Shown: piece by piece, positions 26,811 through 35,781 of the stretch
Layout: each line of letters opens with the position of its first letter
Position numbering within the stretch: position 1 is the stretch's first letter
Assembly (NCBI RefSeq): GCF_900460315.1
Contig: NZ_UHIO01000001.1
Span: forward strand, 1,827,501-1,891,500
Direction of reading: 5' to 3'
Origin: Veillonella criceti
Lineage (GTDB): Bacteria > Bacillota > Negativicutes > Veillonellales > Veillonellaceae
DNA length: 64,000 nt
The notes under the pieces: generated by a model
The model's input: the letters and a program-made list of their open reading frames with translations, nothing else
Told to the model about the DNA's origin: nothing
The model's database searches: none
Program-made: the position numbers and the translations under genes

Positions 26811-29021
26811 ATGTCCATTCTTAAAGTGGCCATTTCTGAACAGGCAGAAGCTGTTATTGGCATGATTACTAAACGTCCTGTGATTCGACCGACAGCTACA
26901 GATTTTACAGATGTAGGGGCGGTGCTCATTGGTGATTGTGAAATTGATACGTTAGCTACGACACCAGTCAAAGCATTTGATATTCCCGTATTTGTGGTTC
27001 GTACAGGAACTGGTATGGAAGGGTTGACTCCAGAGCAAGTGGCTAAGGCTGAAGATACTGTGTTGCGTGATGCGTATGGTATTTTGGATAGTGAACCTTC
27101 AGAGCGCGAATTTTATGCACGGCGTGTAGAGACGGCCGTGCAAAATTATGAACAACGGTCTTTACCACCATTTTTTAGCACTTTGCGCCGATATGTAGAG
27201 ACGGGTAATTCGCAGTTTAATTGTCCTGGTCATCAAGGTGGCCAGTTTTTTAGAAAACATCCGGCTGGTCGTGCGTTTTATGATTTTTATGGTGAAAATA
27301 TTTTCCGTAGTGATTTATGTAATGCTGATGTGCAATTAGGAGACTTGTTGATTCATGAAGGTTATGCTTTAGATGCACAGGAACATGCAGCTCAAGTATT
27401 CAATGCGGATAAAACGTATTTTGTATTAAATGGCACCTCGACTTCTAATAAAGTTGTGCTTAATGCTTTATTAGCGCCGGGGGATATTGTGTTATATGAT
27501 CGGAATAATCATAAATCGATTTCTCATGGCGCTTTAGTGCAGGCTGGTGCTATTCCTGTTTATTTAGAAACAGCACGTAATCCGTTTGGGTCCATTGGTG
27601 GTATTCCAGAGGCTTGTTTTGATGAAACGGTGCTTTGGGAGCGTATTGCAGAACGAGATCCAGCAAAAGCTAAGGCAGAGCGTCCTATTCGTCTAGCCGT
27701 TATTCAATTGGGAACCTATGATGGCACGATTTACAATGCGCGCCAAGTAGTAGATAAGATTGGCCATTTGTGTGATTATATTTTATTTGATTCTGCTTGG
27801 GTCGGCTATGAACAATTTATTCCTATGATGAAAGATTGTTCCCCTTTATTGCTCGAGTTAGGGCCTGATGATCCAGGGATTATTGTGACACAATCTGTGC
27901 ATAAACAATTAGCTGGCTTTTCACAGACCTCACAAATTCATAAAAAAGATGGTCATATTCGGGGGCAAGCACGCTATGTGAATCAGAAACGGTTTAATAA
28001 TGCTTTTATGATGCATGCGTCAACGTCACCCTTTTATCCGCTGTTTGCAGCGCTTGATGTAAATGCTAAGATTCATGCTGGGGAAGGTGGTCTTGCTTTA
28101 TGGCATGATTGTGTGGCTGTAGGTATTGAAGCACGTAAGACAGTATTACGGAACTGTCAATATTTGCGTCCTTTAGTACCACCAATGGTACATGGCAAAC
28201 CTTGGGAAGAAGGTAAGACTGTTGATATGGCACAAGATATTGCTTATTTTTCCTTTGAACCAGATGCTAAATGGCACTCCTTTGCTGGGTATGGGGACGG
28301 GCAATATTTTATTGATCCTTGCAAATTTCAATTAATTACGCCAGGGATTAATATGGAAACTGGGGCCTATGAATCCTTCGGGATTCCTGCTACAATTTTG
28401 GCTAATTATCTGCGCGAGCATCAGGTTATTCCTGAAAAGTGTGATTTAAATACAATCCTTTTCTTATTGACACCAGCTGAATCATATACAAAAATGGATG
28501 CGTTGATTGCCAAATTATTGCGTTTTGAGCAACTGATTGAAGCGGATGCGCCTATGCAGGAGGTATTGCCGACATTGTATGCTATGCATATTGATAAATA
28601 CCGTGGATATACGATTCGCCAACTTTGTCAAGAAATGCATGATTTTTATAAAGCCCGTCAAGTGAGTCAGTTGCAACAGCGATTATTTCAAAAAGACTAT
28701 TTTCCGACTTATGTGAAAACACCACAGGAGGCTAATATTGATTTTGTTCGTGGCTATGGCGAGTTAGTTCCTATTGCTGATTGTGTTGGACGTATAGCGC
28801 TAGAAGGAGCTTTGCCCTATCCGCCAGGGGTTATTTGTGTACAGCCCGGTGAAGTGTGGTCAGAGACGGCGCGTGATTATTTTGTTGCCTTGGAAGAAGG
28901 CATTAATGCATTGCCTGGATTTGCACCAGAGCTACAAGGGGTGTATATTGAAAGAGATGAAACGGGTTACCGAAGAGCGTATGCGTATGTATTGCGTGAA
29001 GCGGTAGTGGTTAAAGCATAA
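26811..29021 (+). CDS. speC: Ornithine decarboxylase, enterobacterial SpeC/SpeF type
   Basis: A fold-type I PLP decarboxylase making putrescine from ornithine, 736 residues (E. coli SpeC 711 to 731). It has an N-terminal wing domain (1-110), then a core carrying FNCPGHQGGQFFRKHPAGRA, NADKTYFVLNGTSTSNKVV, GTYDGTIYNARQVVDKIG and the PLP lysine in TQSVHKQLAGFSQTSQIHKK. The C-terminal domain includes CDLNTILFLLTPAE and LPYPPGVICVQPGE. The choice of ornithine over lysine or arginine rests on close likeness to SpeC/SpeF. A TATAAT at 26705-26710 lies in the 220-base upstream region. A strong AAAGGAGG precedes the ATG. Confidence 0.92.
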   Translation: MSILKVAISEQAEAVIGMITKRPVIRPTATDFTDVGAVLIGDCEIDTLATTPVKAFDIPVFVVRTGTGMEGLTPEQVAKAEDTVLRDAYGILDSEPSEREFYARRVETAVQNYEQRSLPPFFSTLRRYVETGNSQFNCPGHQGGQFFRKHPAGRAFYDFYGENIFRSDLCNADVQLGDLLIHEGYALDAQEHAAQVFNADKTYFVLNGTSTSNKVVLNALLAPGDIVLYDRNNHKSISHGALVQAGAIPVYLETARNPFGSIGGIPEACFDETVLWERIAERDPAKAKAERPIRLAVIQLGTYDGTIYNARQVVDKIGHLCDYILFDSAWVGYEQFIPMMKDCSPLLLELGPDDPGIIVTQSVHKQLAGFSQTSQIHKKDGHIRGQARYVNQKRFNNAFMMHASTSPFYPLFAALDVNAKIHAGEGGLALWHDCVAVGIEARKTVLRNCQYLRPLVPPMVHGKPWEEGKTVDMAQDIAYFSFEPDAKWHSFAGYGDGQYFIDPCKFQLITPGINMETGAYESFGIPATILANYLREHQVIPEKCDLNTILFLLTPAESYTKMDALIAKLLRFEQLIEADAPMQEVLPTLYAMHIDKYRGYTIRQLCQEMHDFYKARQVSQLQQRLFQKDYFPTYVKTPQEANIDFVRGYGELVPIADCVGRIALEGALPYPPGVICVQPGEVWSETARDYFVALEEGINALPGFAPELQGVYIERDETGYRRAYAYVLREAVVVKA

Positions 29022-29039
29022 TGAGGAAGAAGGGGTATA

Positions 29040-29609
29040 ATGGGATTACCAAATGAGGCGTTAGTCGCCATTAAAGAGGCTGTTACAGCAGCGGTGACAG
29101 AATTGGTGGCTGTGGGGCGTTTAAGCGCTGGTCATGTATTGGTTGTAGGTTGCTCAACTAGTGAGGTGCGGGGCGCACGCATAGGGACTGACTCAACTAC
29201 TGAAGTAGGACAGACCATTGTAGAGGCTTTATTAGCCGTATTAGCACCCAAACAAATTGCCCTAGCGGTGCAATGTTGTGAACATTTAAATCGAGCATTA
29301 GTCGTAGAGGCTACCGTAGCCAAGGCCCATGGGTGGCCTATTTGCAATGCTGTACCACAATTACATGCAGGGGGGGCTGCATCGATGGCGGCTTTTGCAC
29401 AATTTAAGGAGCCTGTTGTAGTTGAGACGATTCAAGCTGAAGCCGGCCTTGATATTGGTGATACGTTTATTGGCATGCATTTACGGCCTGTAGTTGTGCC
29501 AGTTCGTTTACAGGTAAAACAGATTGGTGAAGCCCATGTGACGGCAGCTCGAATCAGACCAAAATACATTGGTGGTAGCCGGGCGGTGTACGATGATTCG
29601 CTAATGTAG
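29040..29609 (+). CDS. TIGR01440/DUF436 (YwlG) family protein
   Basis: A 189-residue cytoplasmic protein of a conserved Firmicute family with no established function. Family-like features are VLVVGCSTSEVRGARIGTDS (about residues 37-56), the mid segment QCCEHLNRALVVE and PQLHAGGAASMAAF, and the C-terminal HVTAARIRPKYIGGSRAVYD. It starts 18 bases after speC and appears to belong to its transcript. In Bacillus ywlG sits near glyA, a different context. Confidence 0.85.
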   Translation: MGLPNEALVAIKEAVTAAVTELVAVGRLSAGHVLVVGCSTSEVRGARIGTDSTTEVGQTIVEALLAVLAPKQIALAVQCCEHLNRALVVEATVAKAHGWPICNAVPQLHAGGAASMAAFAQFKEPVVVETIQAEAGLDIGDTFIGMHLRPVVVPVRLQVKQIGEAHVTAARIRPKYIGGSRAVYDDSLM

Positions 29610-29625
29610 TAGAGGTGAAGGAAGT

Positions 29626-30081
29626 TTGAATTTTTATAGCTATGCCTATATTGTGCAACAAGGGCAGTTTAATGCCCTTATGCAATATGGTGTGTCTTTT
29701 TTGTTATTAATAGCACTGTTGTTAGTAAGTATTCAATTTATACGACATCGGCTGAATAGTCGGTATCGTGATTTAACCATTTTGTTATCCTTAATCATAG
29801 TGTTTGTCTTAGGTATTCGGTGGAGCGAATATGACTCGTCACTACGTAACTCAGAAGAAAGCAGTCGTATGGCTAATTTTGTAGTCACGGTTTCACAGCG
29901 TTTAGGTGTTCCTAAAGAAGATATACGGGTTAGTGCTTTACATTTGAATGAAGATGTAATTATTAGTGTAGGTAATCGTTTTTACCGAGCCCATTTTACT
30001 AACAATTTTGAAGCCTATTCGTTGACGCAAGTCCATATGATTGATTCTCAAATAAAAGTAGTGGACATAGCGAAGGAGTAA
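29626..30081 (+). CDS. DUF3290-family membrane protein
   Basis: A 151-residue membrane protein. It starts at TTG (29626) behind GAAGGAAG, has transmembrane segments at about residues 22-38 and 46-62, and ends in a soluble C-terminal part (about 70-151) with RLGVPKEDIRVSALHLN. DUF3290 proteins are commonly encoded directly before DUF421 (YetF-like) proteins, which is the case here with an 8-base gap. Function is unknown. Confidence 0.75.
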   Translation: MNFYSYAYIVQQGQFNALMQYGVSFLLLIALLLVSIQFIRHRLNSRYRDLTILLSLIIVFVLGIRWSEYDSSLRNSEESSRMANFVVTVSQRLGVPKEDIRVSALHLNEDVIISVGNRFYRAHFTNNFEAYSLTQVHMIDSQIKVVDIAKE

Positions 30082-30088
30082 GACGATT

Positions 30089-30733
30089 ATGATAACAGGA
30101 TATACGCTCATTATGATTAAATTAATTTTGGGCATTTTATGTTTAGTTTTTCAGATTAATCTGATGGGGAAAGGCAATTTAGCACCCAATTCAGCGATTG
30201 ATCAAGTGCAGAATTACGTGCTTGGTGGAATCATCGGTGGGGTTATTTATAATGACGCTATAGGGGTGTTACAATTTTTATTAGTTTTGATAGGCTGGAC
30301 TATTGTGGTTATGGCTTTGCGGTATTTAGCGGCCTATAATCACTATGTGAAACGAATTATTGATGGTAGTCCTGTCATTGTTGTTGAACGTGGCGAAGTG
30401 CAAGTTGAAGATTGTATGCGTCAGGGTGTTAGTGCAGGCGAGTTACATCTGAAGCTGCGAAGTGCTGGTGTTCGGCAGATACATGAAGTCCGTCGAGCAG
30501 TGCTTGAACAAAACGGACAATTGACAGTGGTTAAATATGGGGAAGATACGGTACATTATCCCTTGATTGCTGATGGGCAAGTGGATGAAAACGTGTTATC
30601 CTTAGTAGAAAAGGATCGTGCATGGTTGGATGAAACTGTGGCGACACAAGGCTATTCTATATCCGATGTGTATATGGCTGAATTAATCAAAGATGAGTTA
30701 GTCATTACTCCTTATGTTAAAGAGGGGCGTTAA
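30089..30733 (+). CDS. DUF421 (YetF-like) membrane protein
   Basis: A 214-residue protein with two to three N-terminal transmembrane helices (about 5-25, 45-80), then a cytosolic domain with RIIDGSPVIVVERGEVQVE and the family motif region LHLKLRSAGVRQIHEVRRAV. The phrase NYVLGGIIGGVIYN matches the family's conserved first loop. It pairs with the DUF3290 gene, so the two probably form a complex. The role is unknown; related Bacillus proteins are sporulation- or envelope-linked. Confidence 0.8.
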   Translation: MITGYTLIMIKLILGILCLVFQINLMGKGNLAPNSAIDQVQNYVLGGIIGGVIYNDAIGVLQFLLVLIGWTIVVMALRYLAAYNHYVKRIIDGSPVIVVERGEVQVEDCMRQGVSAGELHLKLRSAGVRQIHEVRRAVLEQNGQLTVVKYGEDTVHYPLIADGQVDENVLSLVEKDRAWLDETVATQGYSISDVYMAELIKDELVITPYVKEGR

Positions 30734-30765
30734 CACGTAAGGGGCGATGCTGAGAGGAGCTATTT

Positions 30766-31050
30766 ATGGCAAGTTTACAGCGTGCGTTGTTAGTGATTGC
30801 GTTTTTATATATTTTCTATCATATTTATTCGTACGGTGTGACTACGACGAACATGATTGCTGTTGTTTTATTGATAGTATCCTTTATTTTAGAAATCACA
30901 CGTAAGTCTAGGCGTGCTAAATTAGAGGCCTATTTTGCTCGTAAAGAAGCTGAATTAGCTGCGGAAGAAGCGGCTAAAACGGATGTCTTGATGGAAGATA
31001 CAAGGGAGAATATAGTAGATAAAACAGTGTCAAAGAATGATACTAAGTAG
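30766..31050 (+). CDS. Small membrane protein, unknown
   Basis: A 94-residue protein with two predicted membrane helices (about residues 5-22 and 30-47) followed by a charged Glu/Ala/Lys-rich C-terminal helix (RAKLEAYFARKEAELAAEEA). A GAGAGGAG site precedes the ATG. It follows the DUF421 gene by 32 bases and is probably cotranscribed. No family is recognised. Confidence 0.65.
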   Translation: MASLQRALLVIAFLYIFYHIYSYGVTTTNMIAVVLLIVSFILEITRKSRRAKLEAYFARKEAELAAEEAAKTDVLMEDTRENIVDKTVSKNDTK

Positions 31051-31153
31051 GTTAGTTATAAGTCATATGTCATATGTGATATGTGTATATACTTGTTTAA
31101 CCTGCTGGATTAAAATAGACAAGGATGTCTATTCCATGAGAAAGGAGTCTTGC

Positions 31154-31909
31154 ATGAAATTAATTTCTTGGAATGTCAACGGTTTACGAGCCGCTGTGAC
31201 TAAAGGGTTTATGGAGAGTTTTGAAAAGCTAGATGCGGATATGTTTTGTTTACAAGAAACAAAATTACAGCCTCATCAAATTGAATTAGCGTTGCCCGGT
31301 TATGAGCAATATTGGAACAGTGCGGTTAAGAAGGGCTATAGTGGTACGGCTATTTTTACTCGTCATAAACCGATTCAAGTGACTAATGGGATTGGTATTG
31401 AAGAGCATGATCAAGAAGGTCGTGTTATTACAGCGGAATTTGAAAATTTCTTTTTGGTGACTTGTTATACACCTAATAGTCAACGGGAATTGGCTAGATT
31501 GGCCTATCGAATGACTTGGGAAGATGCATTCCGCGAGTATTTGTTAGGACTAGATGCAAAGAAGCCCGTTATTCTTTGTGGTGATTTAAATGTGGCGCAT
31601 AAAGAAATTGATTTGAAAAATCCAAAAACAAATCGTAAAAATGCAGGCTTTACAGATGAAGAACGAGCAAAGATGACAGAATTATTAGGTGTTGGCTTTA
31701 CTGATACGTTCCGCAAATTATATCCTGATGTGACTGATGCGTATAGCTGGTGGTCCTATATGGGCAAAGCGCGTGATAGGAATGTAGGATGGAGAATTGA
31801 TTATTTTATTACATCGTCACGTTTAGATGATAAAATTGTAGAAGCGCGGATTCATCCAGATATTTTTGGTAGCGACCATTGTCCTGTTGAATTGGATATT
31901 AATCTTTAG
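31154..31909 (+). CDS. xthA: Exodeoxyribonuclease III
   Basis: An AP endonuclease and 3'-5' exonuclease of base-excision repair, 251 residues. Metal and catalytic motifs are ISWNVNGLRA (residues 4-13), FCLQETKL, GYSGTAIF, the catalytic VILCGDLNVAHKEIDLKNP (about 135-153), WRIDYFITS and the final GSDHCPVEL. The ATG at 31154 follows AAAGGAG; an earlier in-frame start at 31037 lies inside the preceding gene and is not needed. Confidence 0.95.
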   Translation: MKLISWNVNGLRAAVTKGFMESFEKLDADMFCLQETKLQPHQIELALPGYEQYWNSAVKKGYSGTAIFTRHKPIQVTNGIGIEEHDQEGRVITAEFENFFLVTCYTPNSQRELARLAYRMTWEDAFREYLLGLDAKKPVILCGDLNVAHKEIDLKNPKTNRKNAGFTDEERAKMTELLGVGFTDTFRKLYPDVTDAYSWWSYMGKARDRNVGWRIDYFITSSRLDDKIVEARIHPDIFGSDHCPVELDINL

Positions 31910-32010
31910 AGAGTGATCGATTTTGATTTATACTCTATAGAATTAGAAAAATAGAGCTACTTTATAGAGAAATATCTATATTTAATAGTCATATGAATGT
32001 AAAAATTGAG

Positions 32011-32047
32011 AGAGTCTAGCTAACATATGTTAGCTAGACTCTTTTTG
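32011..32047 (+). terminator. Terminator after xthA, a perfect 32-bp palindrome
   Basis: Bases 32011-32042 are a perfect palindrome centred on CATATG and followed by TTTTT. In RNA this folds to a hairpin with almost no loop. The 302-base region 31910-32211 otherwise holds only the gdhA upstream region. Confidence 0.88.
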
Positions 32048-32179
32048 TTTCCTGCTGTTTTTGATGTATGCGTATAAGTAATGGGAAAAATGATGAATAT
32101 GAAAAATGAATGGTGAATATGAGCGCTCTGTGTTATAGTGTTAACAGGATATAGATTAGTTTGTATTAAACTATTGAGT

Positions 32180-32199
32180 TTATTGTGTACACGCAATAA
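32180..32199 (+). promoter_or_regulatory. Near-palindrome at the gdhA ribosome binding site
   Basis: TTATTG (32180-32185) and CAATAA (32194-32199) bracket TGTACACG just before the AAGGAG of gdhA. It could be a DNA operator or an mRNA hairpin that partly covers the Shine-Dalgarno sequence. This is inference from position only. Confidence 0.35.
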
Positions 32200-32211
32200 G
32201 GAGAAACGATT

Positions 32212-33468
32212 ATGGCAAATTATAATCCCTACGAAAACATGCTTAATACTCTTGACGAAGCCGCTCAAAAACTTGGCTTAGAGCGTAACGATTATGAAGT
32301 AATTCGTCATCCAGAACGTGAATTGCAAGTAGCGATTCCAGTTCAGATGGATGATGGTCATGTAGAAGTATTTAGTGGCTACCGTACGCAACATAGCACT
32401 ATTATGGGTGCAGCTAAAGGTGGCATTCGTTTCCATCCTGATTCTGACGAAAATGAAGTTCGTGCGTTGGCAGCTTGGATGACAATTAAAAACTCTATCG
32501 CTCACTTACCTTATGGTGGTGGTAAAGGCGGTATTAAAGTGGATCCTAAGAAATTAAGTCAGCGCGAATTAGAACGCTTAACTCGTGGCTTTGTACGTAA
32601 AATCGCACCTATTATTGGGGTAGATACTGACGTACCAGCACCTGATGTTAATACAAACCCACAAATTATGGCATGGATTGTTGATGAATTCTCTACATTA
32701 AAAGGCGTATGGTCACCAGGCGTTGTAACAGGTAAACCATTAGCTGTTGGTGGTTCTTTAGGCCGTAATGAAGCAACTGGTCGTGGTTGTATGTTCACTC
32801 TTAAGAGCTATCTTGAAAAGAATGGCAAAAAGATGTCGGACGTAACGATTGCCGTTCAAGGGTTTGGTAACGTAGGTAGTGTAGGTGCTTTATTGATGCA
32901 TCGTGAAGGCGCTAAAATCGTAGCCATTGGTGATGTTCATGGTTCCATTTATAATGAAAATGGTATTGACGTTGAAAAAGCATACGAATATGCTAACTCT
33001 CATGGCCGTTCTTTAGAAGGGTATGAAGAAGCTGGTATGAAACGCATTCCAAATCCAGAGTTATTATTACTTGATGTAGATGTATTATACTTAGCAGCTC
33101 TTGAAAACCAAATCAATGGTAGCAATATGAAAGAAGTTAAAGCAAAAGCTATCTTAGAAGGGGCTAATGGGCCTACTACTAATGAAGCTGACCTATACTT
33201 CTTCGATAAAGGCATTGACATTATCCCTGATGTATTGGCTAATGGCGGTGGCGTTGTTACCTCTTATTATGAATGGGTTCAAAATAAAGCTGGTTTCTAT
33301 TGGGACGAAGAAGAAGTAAATACTCGTCTTGAAAAGAATATGAAAATGAGTTTTGAAGAAGTATGGGCTATGCAACAGGAATACAAAGTATATCCTCGTT
33401 TAGCAGCCTACATGGTAGCATTGAAACGTTTAGTAGATGCTAGCAAACTTCGTGGCTTTAATGGCTAA
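32212..33468 (+). CDS. gdhA: Glutamate dehydrogenase, hexameric NAD(P)-dependent
   Basis: Interconverts glutamate with 2-oxoglutarate and ammonia, 418 residues (50-kDa hexameric class). The substrate-binding Lys lies in YGGGKGGIKVDP (about residues 102-113), preceded by MGAAKGGIRFHP with the second lysine. Next come PAPDVNTNPQIMAW and the Rossmann fingerprint VAVQGFGNVGSVGALLM-like stretch (about residues 208-224). The C-terminal EGANGPTTNEADLYF is typical. Cofactor preference was not assigned. A TATAGT sequence lies upstream near 32134. Confidence 0.95.
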   Translation: MANYNPYENMLNTLDEAAQKLGLERNDYEVIRHPERELQVAIPVQMDDGHVEVFSGYRTQHSTIMGAAKGGIRFHPDSDENEVRALAAWMTIKNSIAHLPYGGGKGGIKVDPKKLSQRELERLTRGFVRKIAPIIGVDTDVPAPDVNTNPQIMAWIVDEFSTLKGVWSPGVVTGKPLAVGGSLGRNEATGRGCMFTLKSYLEKNGKKMSDVTIAVQGFGNVGSVGALLMHREGAKIVAIGDVHGSIYNENGIDVEKAYEYANSHGRSLEGYEEAGMKRIPNPELLLLDVDVLYLAALENQINGSNMKEVKAKAILEGANGPTTNEADLYFFDKGIDIIPDVLANGGGVVTSYYEWVQNKAGFYWDEEEVNTRLEKNMKMSFEEVWAMQQEYKVYPRLAAYMVALKRLVDASKLRGFNG

Positions 33469-33587
33469 TTATTGTTTACTATGTACAGTTAAGTACATAT
33501 CATATAACGCGTAGTTGTACTGTCTAACCAAAGCCTATGAAGTTGAGGCTCTATAATGATATAAAATAGAAGTATACTGTGCGCAAC

Positions 33588-33621
33588 AGCGGCTAGGGAA
33601 ATGATGCCTAGCCGCTTTTTA
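33588..33621 (+). terminator. Terminator after gdhA
   Basis: An AGCGGCTAGGG/CCTAGCCGCT stem (33588-33598, 33607-33616) with a T run directly after. Confidence 0.9.
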
Positions 33622-33727
33622 TGTGACTTTTTGCTATAGAATTAAAAGCTTTTGGGAAAATGTAAAAATTATATAAAAAAGTACTTGCATTTAATTTGAT
33701 TTTAGTATAGAATATCTCTTGTACCAT

Positions 33728-33803
33728 TCCTCGATAGCTCAGTCGGTAGAGCAATCGGCTGTTAACCGATCGGTCGTAGGTTCGAGTCCTACTCGGGGAG
33801 CCA
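33728..33803 (+). tRNA. tRNA-Asn (GTT)
   Basis: A 76-base cloverleaf including an encoded CCA. Acceptor TCCTCGA pairs with TCGGGGA, the D arm is AGCTCAGTCGGTAGAGC, the anticodon loop CTGTTAA carries GTT, and the T arm is GTAGG/CCTAC. Confidence 0.97.
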
Positions 33804-33805
33804 GT

Positions 33806-33880
33806 GGCCCGTTGGTCAAGCGGTTAAGACACCGCCCTTTCACGGCGGTATCGGGGGTTCGATTCCCCCACGGGTCACCA
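33806..33880 (+). tRNA. tRNA-Glu (TTC)
   Basis: A 75-base cloverleaf with encoded CCA, 2 bases after tRNA-Asn. Acceptor GGCCCGT pairs with ACGGGTC (one G-T), the anticodon stem is CCGCC/GGCGG with loop CTTTCAC carrying TTC, and the T stem is GGGGG/CCCCC. Confidence 0.97.
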
Positions 33881-33884
33881 ATAT

Positions 33885-33960
<76 letters not shown>

Positions 33961-33965
33961 CATTG

Positions 33966-33996
33966 GCGAGTTCGCAATAGCGAGCTCGCTTTTTTA
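33966..33996 (+). terminator. Terminator of the tRNA cluster
   Basis: A 10-bp stem GCGAGTTCGC/GCGAGCTCGC around loop AATA, followed by a run of Ts, begins 5 bases after tRNA-Val. Confidence 0.9.
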
Positions 33997-34102
33997 TTTT
34001 ATTATGTAACTTCATTGGCTAATAGCGTAAGATGTGGTAACATAAGAGAATAAATATATAGCTATTATGGATAAGTGAAAATCGATTGGCAGGAGGAATA
34101 AG

Positions 34103-35662
34103 ATGTCTGCATATATACCGTATTTAGTTGTATTAGGTGTAGTTTTAGTTTTCTTTATTGTATGTTATTTAGTGTTTCGCGATGGCGGGCCACGTGAAGA
34201 CGTTGCTAAGCAAGCTACAGACTCAGTTGCTAATGCTGATTATTATGCACGTAAACGACGTGATTATGGGGCTACCTACTATGGCGCAGAGAGTAAAACG
34301 GCTGATGAGGTGAGTGAAACCACTGAACAAGAATTAGCGGAGACCTTTGTACCTTTATCTAAGGAACAGGTAGGTAATGAATTTGATAGTGCTTTAGAAG
34401 ATTCCACAACAACGAGTTTAGGTCGTGAGTTTGCCGCGTCTGTTAAAGAACGTCGCTTAGGTGATGATATTGTATCAGATTTAGACATGACAAAGCCGAT
34501 GCTTAAGATTCCTACAGAGCCTGCGTCTACAATGGATCCTGATTTAGAATTAACGCGCCGAATTCAACGTGTTGTACCAGCTGGTGTTGAAGGAGCTGAA
34601 GCAGCCGATGATGCAACGCGTGTGATGCCTGTGATTAGCGATTCCTTGGGGAAAGATACAAAGAATGGCTATACGGCGAGTGATGGTAATCACGGACCGG
34701 CTTTAACGGATTTAATCGCATTAGGTACTAGTCATTTTATGAATTCCTTTGGTGCTGTTAGTCCGAGTACGAAGGAACAAGTATTAGATATTACCACGAC
34801 GGCCTTTGAACGGTTAGGAATTACTGAGAGTGCTGAATTACATGCGCTATTAGAGAATATTGTGGTGCAAGAAGCGTTATTGTGTATGCAAAAGGCGTAT
34901 GCAACGACACCGACGGCATGGATGAAAGAAACCGCTATTGAAGCCTTTATGGATGTAGTGCAGGAACCAAAATCGAGCACGCCATATTTAGTAGCGTTTG
35001 ATGCTTTGCGTATTTTACCACATTTACAGCTCGGTCATTTTCAAATTTTAGCGTTAGCCTTGTTATTGCAATACTCGCGTAATTCGAATAACTATAGCTT
35101 AGAACATTTGCAGCATTATGTAGATAAATATATTGAGCCATTCTTGTCAGATTTGCCACGAGAAGAATCTATGTATCGTCAGCTTGATTATTTACGTTGT
35201 TCGACGGCTGAACCAGAACGCAATACATTCTGGGATATTATGATTCATTCGTATCCACTAGTATTTGCCTATGCTGGTTTTGATAAAGAAGAATTATCGC
35301 GCGCTTTGCGTGGGCAGGCTTTGGATGGTCGATATGTAGTAAAGAGTATTAACTCTCCTTTATTAAAATTGGCTGTTGTTGATGAAGGCTTGGCGATACG
35401 CTATTTCCAAATGGCTCAGATTGATAATCCTGAAATTCAACAGCATTTATTAGGGTTAGCGACAAGTAAACCACTTAACTTTACTCAAGCAGACCGCAAA
35501 AGGGTCTTAGAACATATTTCACCTGTATTACCAAAGGTAGCTGACATTTATGATGCTATGCCATTGAGCCATACAAGTCTCACATTGTTAGGTCTTTATT
35601 TAGGTCGGGCTCATGTGAAAGTGACGATTGGTGAAGAATTTGATTTATCACCTTGGTTTTGA
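34103..35662 (+). CDS. Large membrane-anchored protein of unknown function
   Basis: A 519-residue protein. It has an N-terminal transmembrane helix (about residues 5-25, IPYLVVLGVVLVFFIVCYLV), a long acidic Thr/Glu/Asp-rich linker (30-200), and an alpha-helical C-terminal domain (about 210-519) containing ESMYRQLDYLRCSTAEPER, a Leu-rich segment near 310 and an end motif LLGLYLGRAHVK...DLSPWF. The helical domain is faintly reminiscent, from memory, of the LPO_1073/Vpar_1526 family; this is unverified. The gene stands alone with AGGAGG before the ATG and its own terminator. The Cys in the LRC motif is the only conspicuous one in the domain's centre. Confidence 0.75.
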   Translation: MSAYIPYLVVLGVVLVFFIVCYLVFRDGGPREDVAKQATDSVANADYYARKRRDYGATYYGAESKTADEVSETTEQELAETFVPLSKEQVGNEFDSALEDSTTTSLGREFAASVKERRLGDDIVSDLDMTKPMLKIPTEPASTMDPDLELTRRIQRVVPAGVEGAEAADDATRVMPVISDSLGKDTKNGYTASDGNHGPALTDLIALGTSHFMNSFGAVSPSTKEQVLDITTTAFERLGITESAELHALLENIVVQEALLCMQKAYATTPTAWMKETAIEAFMDVVQEPKSSTPYLVAFDALRILPHLQLGHFQILALALLLQYSRNSNNYSLEHLQHYVDKYIEPFLSDLPREESMYRQLDYLRCSTAEPERNTFWDIMIHSYPLVFAYAGFDKEELSRALRGQALDGRYVVKSINSPLLKLAVVDEGLAIRYFQMAQIDNPEIQQHLLGLATSKPLNFTQADRKRVLEHISPVLPKVADIYDAMPLSHTSLTLLGLYLGRAHVKVTIGEEFDLSPWF

Positions 35663-35688
35663 TAAAAGTATAGCGTGCTACATAGAGG

Positions 35689-35724
35689 AAACGCCACTCT
35701 TCCGTAGAGGAGAGTGGCGTTTTT
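35689..35724. terminator. Bidirectional terminator between the unknown gene and the Crp/Fnr gene
   Basis: AACGCCACTCT (35690-35700) pairs with AGAGTGGCGTT (35711-35721), with a T run on the plus-strand side. Confidence 0.9.
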
Positions 35725-35781
35725 GTATTTAGAATCAGCTAAAAGAAGCTGTAAAGTCCATGCTGTACTATTTTTAGTGCG

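Noticed and set aside
31037..31153. Longer N-terminus for exonuclease III
   Set aside because: The family starts MKLISWNVNG, there is AAAGGAG before 31154, and the extension overlaps the preceding gene.
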